Shown here: positions 1 to 6,110 of the stretch, in pieces
Layout: every line of letters starts with the position of its first letter
Numbering within the stretch: position 1 is the stretch's first letter
Source of the DNA: an uncultured Prevotella sp.
GTDB lineage: Bacteria > Bacteroidota > Bacteroidia > Bacteroidales > Bacteroidaceae
Length of the DNA stretch: 32,899 nt
NCBI GenBank assembly: GCA_900541575.1
Contig: UQKO01000025.1
Location: 1 to 32,899, forward strand
Reading direction: 5' to 3'
Program-made: the position numbers and the translations under genes
Notes under the pieces: model-generated
What the model was told of the DNA's origin: nothing
What the model saw: the letters and a program-made list of their open reading frames with translations, nothing else
The model's database searches: none

Positions 1-20
1 GCGAGGAATCCAGCCCTAAT

Positions 21-1099
21 TTATATCGGTCGAAAACTTTTAGCGGACAGCAATAAAATTTTATCGGCCTTGGTGATTTCTATTTCGGAATAAAAATCAC
101 CCTTGGAAATATCTTGTGGTATAGGAGTTACCCAAGGTTTGCTCTCATTTGAAGTTGTGAGTGCTCCAAGTTCTTCACAGACATGTAGGTTTAGCAGTAT
201 GTCAACTTCTGAATTTTTCACTTTGTTGATGTTATAAAGGAAAGCCCATTGGTCTTTGTACGCTAGGAAATCGTCATCTACGAAAACACTATTCCGTCTT
301 TTGCGAGCCTGTCCCTGCAATGGCAAGGCAACCAAGTTGCCAAAGCCTCCTTCGGGTATTCGGTCTTGGTTTGGGAAAAATCTGTCGTATGAGTTGAAGG
401 ACATACGACCATTATGTCGCATAGCCTCTGTAAGGATTGAATTTCCTAATCGTCTAGCCTTGAAAGCCGGTATTGGCTCCTCAAAGAAAATCCACACATG
501 AGCACCATTGCCCGAGCGCGAGCGTTCTATGGCGTAGGGAATATTCCATTCTTTGCACACTCCTACAAATGCAAGGACATCGTCTTTATAGCCATGCTTG
601 CAACTTTTGTCATCAAAATCGGTGCAAAGAAAGGCACAGTTGTTGTCGGGCATTATGCCATACAGTCCGATAACATCACAACAGTTCTCGTCTTTGCCTT
701 CCAAATGGCGATAGAAGTCTTGGTAAGTGAGTGGCGCAAAATGTCTGTTAGGACAATCTGCACATTTGAATTTCTTTTTGTCGCATACGCCTCGCCTCCA
801 CTCGTTGATACAGACAGGTTGGTAACCGCTCTTGCCAGTTGTTTTGCTGAACCATCTTCGCGCAAAAACATCTTCTCTGCCTTTGAATAAGGAATGAAAA
901 AAATAGCAACACGCTCCTCTATAGAAAGTTTGACAGATGGAAAGGTGAAAGGTGAATATACAGAATCCTTCTCTTCTGCATGCTTGGGCTTATATTCAAT
1001 GCCGTGCGCATGTAGAAGCAATTTCAACTCTTCGTTTTCTTGACGAATAGCCTCATTCTGCTGGAGAAGATGGTTGTATTTCTCTTGAATGTCTTCCAT
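21..1099 (-). pseudogene. TOTE-type archaeo-eukaryotic primase, frameshifted and truncated
   Basis: The gene reads from an ATG at 1099 (MEDIQEKYNHLL...) and begins with a short Q/E-rich coiled coil. The reading frame breaks at a run of seven T (coding strand; 897-903). Slipping back one base joins it to an open frame from 896 to 21 that holds a primase of the TOTE conflict-system type. That part has HSLFKGREDVFARRW, a Cys cluster (GVCDKKKFKCADCPNRHF), the metal-binding DFDD, the hallmark ERSRSGNGAHVWIFF and a SYDRFFPNQD block. Catalytic motifs are therefore intact although the frame is not. The second frame ends at 21 (FRPI then stop), before the helicase part expected from this family, so the 3' end is also damaged or lies outside the window. 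TOTE systems are thought to act in conflict with mobile DNA (family knowledge). Slippage expression or a sequencing error in the homopolymer are alternatives to a true pseudogene. Confidence 0.75.
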
Positions 1100-1133
1100 A
1101 ATAAGAGTCTGTTTTGAGGGTTTATGTGCGGAA

Positions 1134-1294
1134 ACCTCACGGAATTTTTCTGAAATAAAAATTTTCCGCAAGCTCACCAGTGACTGTAATAGACTGATTG
1201 TCAGCATAAATACATATTACATATGTAGACTTGGCTTATACCTCACGGAAATGTGCTTGTAACCTCACGGAAATTAACTATTTTTCCGTGAGGT
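1134..1294. repeat. ACCTCACGGAA repeat cluster upstream of the primase gene
   Basis: ACCTCACGGAA occurs as direct copies at 1134-1144, 1240-1250 and 1262-1272, and once inverted at 1284-1294. The last two form a 12-bp perfect stem around a short loop that covers the stop codon of the neighbouring minus-strand gene, so it may also end that transcript. The copies lie upstream of the primase start at 1099, a place expected for an operator or binding-site array. The protein that would bind is unknown. Confidence 0.6.
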
Positions 1295-1937
1295 GCCATA
1301 CGGAAGTAACTTCATTTCTTTCAGTCCATATTTTTCCTGCTTTCCTTAATCGTTTAAGCAAATAATCCAATTTATTGTTCTTCTGTTTGTCGTCCAACTG
1401 GTCAGACAGCACATCCCAAAGCAGACGCACTATTTCAGGTTTCGTCAACGAACCATGATCCTTCAACGAATCAAGCAACAATGCCTCGCATTTCTTGTCG
1501 TCCAATCCCTTGTGCTTGGAATATTCTATCTTCTGGTCTGTTACTTGGGCAATATCCTTTGCTATGAAGATATGTGGTAAACGACCTTCTATCAGTTTGC
1601 GCTTGCGGAGCATGGCAATAGCTTCTGGCGATATGCGCTTGCCTTTCTGTACAGAGTCTAACAGAACTGCATCTGTAAGAGACAGATTTTTGTTTTCTAA
1701 TAGTAAGAGACTATAATTCTCATCAATAACTGTACCAGGCAAGGCCAAGACAACTTCTGTTGCTGTGGATTTGTCATAATCAGGCATTAGCAGATAACGT
1801 TCCTTTTGGCTCACAAACATCTCGTGAATGCCATAACCTTGGGTATCAATCATCTTGATATTTACTATAGCTTTTAGCAGTGCTGGGGTGCGATAGTGCC
1901 TTGGTGTTTTCTCACCAGTTATATATTGGCCATCACT
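1278..1937 (-). pseudogene. AlbA_2/RecG-like DNA-binding ATPase, C-terminal fragment
   Basis: The intact ATG at 1853 would give 191 residues, but the same frame stays open upstream to the edge of the IS element. The added part reads DGQYITGEKTPRHYRTPALL and then runs into AIVNIKMIDTQGYGIHEMF, a block typical of the ATPase-like region of AlbA_2 (Schlafen-like) proteins often annotated as RecG-related. The C-terminal half (from about YLLKRLRKAGKIW) looks like a winged helix. These proteins are usually 450 residues or more; the AlbA_2 and most of the ATPase region are missing because the IS4 remnant begins at 1938. It is therefore best read as an IS-truncated gene. The exact role of this family is unclear; many members sit in mobile or defence regions. 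Confidence 0.75.
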
Positions 1938-2664
1938 ACTGTCCCGTTAAAGTGGACTAATCGCTCTTTGAATTAATTGAAAAACAGTCTTTTGCATGAG
2001 ATTTTAAGGGTGCGACGATTTGAATTTGTACTTTTGCAGTTATCAATGATACTGCATAATGAACAAAGACAAATACGTTTTCGCCCAATTGATAGAATTT
2101 TTCGACAATAACAAGTTTCGCCATTTGGTTGACAAGTATGATGGAAACGGCTATGTGAAGCATTTCACTTATTGGAATCAGTTGCTTGCTATGATGTTTG
2201 GTAAATTGAGTAATCGAGAGAGTTTGCAAGATCTGATTGTTGCTTTTGAAGCGCATAGAGCAAAACAATACCATCTTGAATTAGGGCGTAAGCCTATTGC
2301 GAAAACGACATTTGCTTCTGCCAATCAGAATCGTGACTACCGTCTTCTTTGAAGACTTCGCTTTCTGGAAGTATCTGGAGAAACTCAGACTCGTCAAATT
2401 CTATGATGAAGAGCAAGGTAGGGAGTTTACTTTCCTAACAAATGCTTTTCATCTAACAGCTCCTGAAATCGCCAACCTTTACAAGAACAGATGGCAGATA
2501 GAGCTGTTTTTCAAATGGCTAAAGCAGCACCTCAAGATTAAGAAGTTTTGGGGTACTACAGAGAATGCTGTGAGAATCCAAATCTCATCGGCAATCATTG
2601 CCTATTGCCTTGTTGCTATCGTACAACATTCAGATTTATGCTCTTTTGAGTTTTACCGGCAATA
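1938..2664 (+). mobile_element. IS4-family insertion sequence, internally deleted, right end lost
   Basis: The left end is recognisable as ACTGTCCCGTTAAAGTGGAC at 1938-1957, directly abutting the interrupted AlbA_2-like frame. A TACTTTTG promoter element at 2029-2036 precedes the transposase start. No inverted copy of the left end is found before the leucine-rich-repeat remnant starts near 2665, so the right end has been lost. Because only one end survives, no target-site duplication can be defined. The element separates two unrelated truncated genes, so it probably took part in a deletion rather than a simple insertion. Confidence 0.8.
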
Positions 2665-2665
2665 G
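2059..2665 (+). pseudogene. IS4-family transposase remnant
   Basis: The N-terminal part (MNKDKYVFAQLIEFFDNNKF to about NQNRDYR, 2059-2340) carries the DUF4372-like start common to Bacteroidetes IS4 transposases. A frameshift at about 2340-2350 changes the frame, and FEDFAFW is joined straight to KYLEKLRLVKFYDEEQGREF. In full-length relatives roughly 180 residues lie between these blocks, including the first catalytic aspartates, so the core is deleted. The conserved C-terminal block LYKNRWQIELFFKWLKQHL with the catalytic Glu remains. The end is again cut at about VQHSDLC, some 60-70 residues short of the usual terminus. The gene cannot make an active transposase. Confidence 0.85.
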
Positions 2666-3167
2666 TTATAAATAGCCTGTGGAAGTTCATCCGTCGGAAG
2701 AGTAACGGCTTCTATCCCCGCAGTAGATTCCGGAAGAATGTGGGGAAAGTTTTTCCAACCATAGCCACCCTTGTATTGCTCCACCTCGCCATCGGGCACA
2801 TAGATGGTGATGCGGCTGAGATCCACACCTTCATAAAAATCATCGCTAAACGATGGGCATCTACGCCCCTCACAGTGTATCTCCCGCAACATGGGAAGAT
2901 AAGCCAAATTCATGCGGATGATTTCGCACCATGAAGGGATACGTACGCTCACCTTGCCTGGGGGACAATAGATAAGTTCCCAAAAGGTGTCATCGCTGTT
3001 GTAGGACTTCACTTTTTCGTAAACTGCTCCATCGCACCAGCCGTGATGATTTCAGACAGAGTGCCCGCCGTTTCAACATTCACTTGTCGACGATCGGCAG
3101 CCCAAGCCGAGAACGTGCTCAGAAGGGCAAGGGAGAGAAGAAATGGGCGAAAACGGAATATCTTCAT
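2653..3167 (-). pseudogene. BspA-like leucine-rich-repeat exported protein, internally deleted
   Basis: The frame begins at an ATG at 3167 with a signal peptide (MKIFRFRPFLLSLALL...AWA) followed by VNVETAGTLSEI, the usual start of Bacteroidetes leucine-rich-repeat surface proteins, and stops at 3009 after 52 residues. In another frame a typical C-terminal section follows: CDGAVYEKVKSYNSDD, IYCPPGKVSVRIP, a last repeat with ITIYVPDGEVEQYK, and GIEAVTLPTDELPQAIYN. Most repeats that should lie between are missing. The frame is cut at AIYN, where relatives continue with a short conserved tail, by the IS4 fragment. The ATG overlaps the stop of the upstream gene (ATGA at 3167-3164), which suggests the two were once translationally coupled. 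Confidence 0.8.
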
Positions 3168-4153
3168 CGGCGTGTATTGATGCGAGCACGAGCAGGGGTG
3201 CTCTTGTTTGTATTCATCTTTGGAGCAGGCGTGATAATATCTACCTTACGGAATAGCATGCCCCACTTTAGATCTTCGTAATAAGGAAGAGTAAAGCCTA
3301 CCAATTCCAATTGTTGAAGGCTTTGCGGCACATCTCTCACCTCTATGACTATTTGCACAGGAATGCCAGGCAGAAAGTTCGGAGTGCTTTCAAAAGGACC
3401 ATTGTTCACAACAATGCCTACGTTAGAATAAACATTTCCAGCTGCATCGTACACGCCTTGTCTTCCGGCTGCAAAATTTGTGGGAATGGCCTTCTGTGCA
3501 GTGTTGGTTGCCGTAAACTTCAGCCTTACTATATTGCCATCGCGCAAACAGCTTTTTAGATTGAGCTTGATGCTTGGCATCGAACAACCTATTCCATCTG
3601 TCCCATCCTGCGGATAGGGTTCAATGGGAATGTTGCGAGCAATGGCTTGATACGTGTTATAATGTGGACCACACTCCGCACCGCGAAGGTCAAACAGAGC
3701 GAGTTCCGTCTGCTCGTCAGACACACCTTCAATCATTACCGAAGTACGGAGCGCAAGTCCTGCGGGTACGTGAAGGTCGGTCTCGATAGAGGTCCAATGT
3801 TCTTCCGACTCCTTGCGAATCTGCGCCTTGTAAAGGTTGCCTTCGGCATCGGCAAAAGTGGATTTCTGTGCGGGAATAGACCAATTTGTGCCAAAAAGGG
3901 TAATGCTGTTGGTAGCGTTCGTAGTATTTCGAAACAAGAGATCTACGCGCACGCCATCACAATAGTGGTAGCAGCGCTCAATGTTTATTTCGAAGCCAGG
4001 GAAGGGCACTATGCCGTTGTCGGCAGTTTGCTCTTGCTTCAGCACATGACTTATCGTTTCGAGGCACACGGAAGCGTGCGCTTTCATCACCGAAATACTG
4101 AGCAGTAGGAGGCTACCAAGTAGGGAAGTAAAGTATTTCATAAATTGTCTCAT
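3164..4153 (-). CDS. Exported protein with two tandem beta-sandwich-like domains
   Basis: The 329-residue product begins with an export signal (from MKYFTSLLGSLLLLSISV to about residue 27; M5 is a possible alternative start). The mature part consists of two similar halves. The first (about 50-175) has INIERCYHYCDGVRVDLLFRN, ADAEGNLYKAQI and VMIEGV; the second (about 190-315) has LNLKSCLRDGNIVRLKFTA, YDAAGNVYSNVGI and IVIEVRDV. The same order of motifs points to an internal duplication of a domain of about 125 residues, probably a beta sandwich resembling DUF4352-type folds (inference). The C-terminal tail is basic and T/N/R-rich. No enzymatic motif is visible. It has a well-formed promoter upstream and overlaps the leucine-rich-repeat remnant by ATGA, so it may have been first gene of a surface-protein operon. 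Confidence 0.8.
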   Translation of the reverse strand: MRQFMKYFTSLLGSLLLLSISVMKAHASVCLETISHVLKQEQTADNGIVPFPGFEINIERCYHYCDGVRVDLLFRNTTNATNSITLFGTNWSIPAQKSTFADAEGNLYKAQIRKESEEHWTSIETDLHVPAGLALRTSVMIEGVSDEQTELALFDLRGAECGPHYNTYQAIARNIPIEPYPQDGTDGIGCSMPSIKLNLKSCLRDGNIVRLKFTATNTAQKAIPTNFAAGRQGVYDAAGNVYSNVGIVVNNGPFESTPNFLPGIPVQIVIEVRDVPQSLQQLELVGFTLPYYEDLKWGMLFRKVDIITPAPKMNTNKSTPARARINTRR

Positions 4154-4179
4154 AGCGGTTAATACTCATTTCTACGCTA

Positions 4180-4212
4180 CAAATATAATGTATTTTGTAT
4201 AATTCACACAAA
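4180..4212 (-). promoter_or_regulatory. Bacteroidetes housekeeping promoter of the two-domain exported protein
   Basis: On the minus strand TTTG (4212-4209), a 21-base spacer and TATATTTG (4187-4180) match the Bacteroidetes consensus TTTG-N19-21-TAnnTTTG. Transcription would start near 4173, about 20 bases before the ATG at 4153. Confidence 0.75.
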
Positions 4213-4570
4213 GTTTGTGCAATAATATCTAAATACGTTTTCTCTTCCTAGCGGATTATTATGCAACGCGAGGATAAGACTATCCGTGCCTAGATGCCTC
4301 GAATTGGATACTTTTTCAACCCTCATCTACTCGTCTCATACGCGCTCGCATTACAGCCCATTTCACATCGGTATTACTTACACTTGCCACTATTTGTGGG
4401 CAACGCGTTCTGCATCGACATGAGATTGTCTGTAAGACTACATCGAGCCTTACTCCTTATGCCGACACGTCGTGCGTTGCCCACAAACTTATTTCAACTT
4501 TTTAATTCTGATACTTGGCGTAACTATCAGAGAAGCGAAAGCTATGTATCGCGCCTCTGTCCACAGTTCT
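4213..4570. other. Intergenic stretch with inverted repeats
   Basis: No convincing gene is present. TTTGTGGGCAACGC at 4393-4406 recurs inverted at 4474-4487, a 14-bp perfect inverted repeat separated by 67 bases. A second small hairpin, TCTGATA (4507-4513) with TATCAGA (4525-4531), lies after the stop of the minus-strand gene ending at 4571, but no T run follows it in either direction. An open frame on the plus strand across this area has no start context or recognisable composition. Confidence 0.4.
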
Positions 4571-5023
4571 CTATCGATTTTTCAGCCAAAGCAATCCTAG
4601 GCCACCAGCAATGACAAGCCCCCATATCCAGGAATCATCGTCTTCATCGTTCTTGCTTTTCCGTTGCGAAGAGTTCGATTCGCCTTCCTCCTCATCGGTA
4701 GTAGCCTGAGGCTTGATGCCCGTCTGATTAATAAGTAACTCTGGATTGCCGGCTAAATAGCCATCGGCCACAGCATCCGACACGTCGCTACCATCCGTGG
4801 GATACGATGATGATGAAGAGGATGAACTACTGCCCTCGTTCTTCAAGCACATATGCTGCACCCCTGCGGGATAAAATTCTCCACAGTTGGAGCACTGTAT
4901 CCGTCGGCGCGACTCTCCATAAGTGCCACTATTAGCTCCCTCGTAATGATAGCGCGAATCACGCTGTGCCAATGCCGATGTACAACACATCAAGGCAAAC
5001 AAAAGAAGTACTAGATGTTTCAT
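4571..5023 (-). CDS. Exported zinc-ribbon-like protein with C-terminal membrane anchor
   Basis: The 150-residue product starts with a signal peptide (MKHLVLLLFALMCCTSALA, cut before QRDSR). Residues about 43-59 hold a compact Cys/His cluster, CSNCGEFYPAGVQHMC, with the spacing CxxC...HxxC of a zinc ribbon. It is followed by a run of nine Ser, an acidic S/D/E/K-rich linker, and a C-terminal hydrophobic segment ending in WIWGLVIAGGLGLLWLKNR. The tail (linker, small-residue-rich hydrophobic helix, short basic end) resembles anchor or sorting signals of other exported proteins, though it does not match one I can name. The N-terminal half would be outside the cytoplasm. The gene is alone, with a possible promoter 110 bases upstream. 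Function unknown. Confidence 0.75.
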   Translation of the reverse strand: MKHLVLLLFALMCCTSALAQRDSRYHYEGANSGTYGESRRRIQCSNCGEFYPAGVQHMCLKNEGSSSSSSSSSYPTDGSDVSDAVADGYLAGNPELLINQTGIKPQATTDEEEGESNSSQRKSKNDEDDDSWIWGLVIAGGLGLLWLKNR

Positions 5024-5133
5024 GTTTTTCTGTGATTATAAGATAATTGTATTCTACTTGACAATGGAAGTTTATGCTAGAGGCGAACGCAATGAATTTT
5101 GCTTCAATGCTGAGCCAAAGTCCTATTTAGACA

Positions 5134-5141
5134 CAAAGTTA
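5134..5141 (-). promoter_or_regulatory. Possible promoter of the zinc-ribbon protein
   Basis: TAACTTTG on the minus strand matches the -7 element TAnnTTTG. No clear -33 TTTG is present at the usual spacing. It would give a leader of about 100 bases before the ATG at 5023. Confidence 0.4.
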
Positions 5142-5402
5142 CATAAAAAGGAAGGATGCATCCACTGCCCCAAGGCTATCACGTGTATAAGTTGTCCACA
5201 ATCTATCTTGCGCGGTCGAAAAATAGCTTTATGCGGATAAAAAAGCTTATCGATGGAATGTTTTTGAACATGAAAACGAAAAAATCAGACTGCATCGAAA
5301 AAAAGAACGTCTGCGAATAGTAAGGAAGAACGTGACCTCACTTTTCTGCGTCATTACATAGCACATATTGAAAATCAATGATGAAGCTATAGAAGAGCTA
5401 TC
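5142..5402. other. A-rich intergenic stretch, possible degraded small gene
   Basis: No intact gene was found. On the plus strand 5227-5430 one frame reads LYADKKAYRWNVFEHENEK and ends SKKEANRKP, broken by one stop near 5360. A middle piece in another frame (ERDLTFLRHYIAHIENQ) would bridge the break if two compensating frameshifts were allowed. This may be a decayed gene or a product of A-rich composition. Confidence 0.25.
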
Positions 5403-5465
5403 AAAAAAAGAAGCGAATCGGAAGCCTTGATTACACTTAATCTAGGAATCCAATTCACTTCTTTT
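5403..5465 (-). terminator. Rho-independent terminator of the repeat-protein gene
   Basis: On the minus strand AAAAGAAGTGAATTGGA (5465-5449) pairs with TCCGATTCGCTTCTTTT (5422-5406) over 17 positions with two G-U pairs. An inner stem CCT-GATTA/TAATC-AGG fills the loop, and the 3' arm runs into seven T. The two wobbles only work in the minus-strand RNA, which fixes the direction. It begins about 65 bases after the stop at 5531. Confidence 0.75.
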
Positions 5466-5530
5466 GTTTTCGATACTTGAAGCTATTATTTTACGCGAAA
5501 GGCTATTGCCTATTTAGTGTACAAAACACA

Positions 5531-5869
5531 TTATTTTTTCTTCTCGGGAGTAAGCGTATCGGCAGGAACTACGGTGTCGGCCAAAGAGATTTTTGATTGC
5601 TCTTCGCTCTTTCCCTCGCTTTTCTTTTCTGGCTGGATGGTGTCGGTGGGCACTACGGTGTCGGCCAGGCAGAATGTTTCAGTCTTTTCGGTAGTGTCTT
5701 TCTGCTGAGGAACTACTGTGTCAGTGGGAACGACTGTGTCGGATGCCCATTCGGATGACTGACCTATCAACAGGCCACGTGAGTTAGCAGATGTGGTGCC
5801 AGCAAATGCAGCACTGCTTAACATTACAACGCTCATAACGAGAATGGCAGAAATCGTGAACTTTTTCAT
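5531..5869 (-). CDS. Small exported DTVVP-repeat protein, likely sigma-54 dependent
   Basis: The ATG at 5869 (MKKFTISAILVM) is preferred over a TTG three codons upstream and gives 112 residues. A signal peptide ends at about AAFA. The mature chain is short, Thr/Asp/Glu/Lys-rich and contains three related units: SDTVVPTDTVVPQQKD, LADTVVPTDTIQPEKK and LADTVVPADTLTPEKKK, separated by acidic linkers. One Cys (in FCLADT) is present; there is no lipobox and no membrane segment after the signal, so the protein is probably periplasmic or released. I do not recognise the family. The gene has its own sigma-54-type promoter 58 bases upstream, a palindrome further upstream next to the NtrC-family gene, and a terminator downstream, which makes it the nearest likely target of that regulator. 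Confidence 0.8.
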   Translation of the reverse strand: MKKFTISAILVMSVVMLSSAAFAGTTSANSRGLLIGQSSEWASDTVVPTDTVVPQQKDTTEKTETFCLADTVVPTDTIQPEKKSEGKSEEQSKISLADTVVPADTLTPEKKK

Positions 5870-5926
5870 AATCTTCAATTGTTTTTAGTTGTTGTGATTG
5901 TGTGATTGTTTCTGCCTAAATAAAGC

Positions 5927-5941
5927 GCAAAGCGCGTGCCA
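5927..5941 (-). promoter_or_regulatory. Sigma-54 promoter upstream of the repeat-protein gene
   Basis: The minus strand reads TGGCACGCGCTTTGC, matching the RpoN consensus TGGCACG-N4-TTGC, with the invariant GG and GC exactly ten bases apart. Transcription would start near 5915, about 46 bases before the ATG at 5869. The adjacent gene encodes a GAFTGA-containing activator, which is the class that acts on such promoters. Confidence 0.8.
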
Positions 5942-6020
5942 AAGAGACGCTACTTTACGCTTTACTACTGATTATCAACAGTATTACTACATTCTTTCAA
6001 ATTCTCAGCTACTTCGTATA

Positions 6021-6067
6021 TTGGGGAATATGTGGGGAAAGTGGGGAATATTTCCCCACTTTCCCCA
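6021..6067. promoter_or_regulatory. GTGGGGAA palindrome, candidate NtrC-type enhancer site
   Basis: TGGGGAAAGTGGGGAA at 6033-6048 is followed after three bases by its exact complement at 6052-6067. A further half copy, TTGGGGAATA, lies at 6021-6030. The centre (6050) is about 135 bases upstream of the predicted sigma-54 start point, the usual place for an upstream activator site. It also follows the stop of the regulator gene (6111), but no T run follows in either direction, so a plain terminator is less likely. Confidence 0.55.
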
Positions 6068-6110
6068 TTCTGAGAGGATTCCACACTCTTTCCCAATTTG
6101 TCATGGTTCG

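Noticed and set aside
1957..2274. 105-codon minus-strand frame inside the IS
   Set aside because: It is the antisense reading of the transposase N-terminus and the IS left end.
4294..4614. 106-codon plus-strand frame
   Set aside because: It crosses the intergenic inverted repeat and the 3' end of the zinc-ribbon gene, has no start context and no recognisable composition.
5022..5240. 72-codon plus-strand frame with CxxC pairs
   Set aside because: It begins over the start of the minus-strand zinc-ribbon gene and contains that gene's probable promoter; the Cys pairs look accidental.
6033..6067. Palindrome as a rho-independent terminator of the NtrC-family gene
   Set aside because: The stem is strong, but no T run follows on either strand, and its position fits an upstream activator site better.
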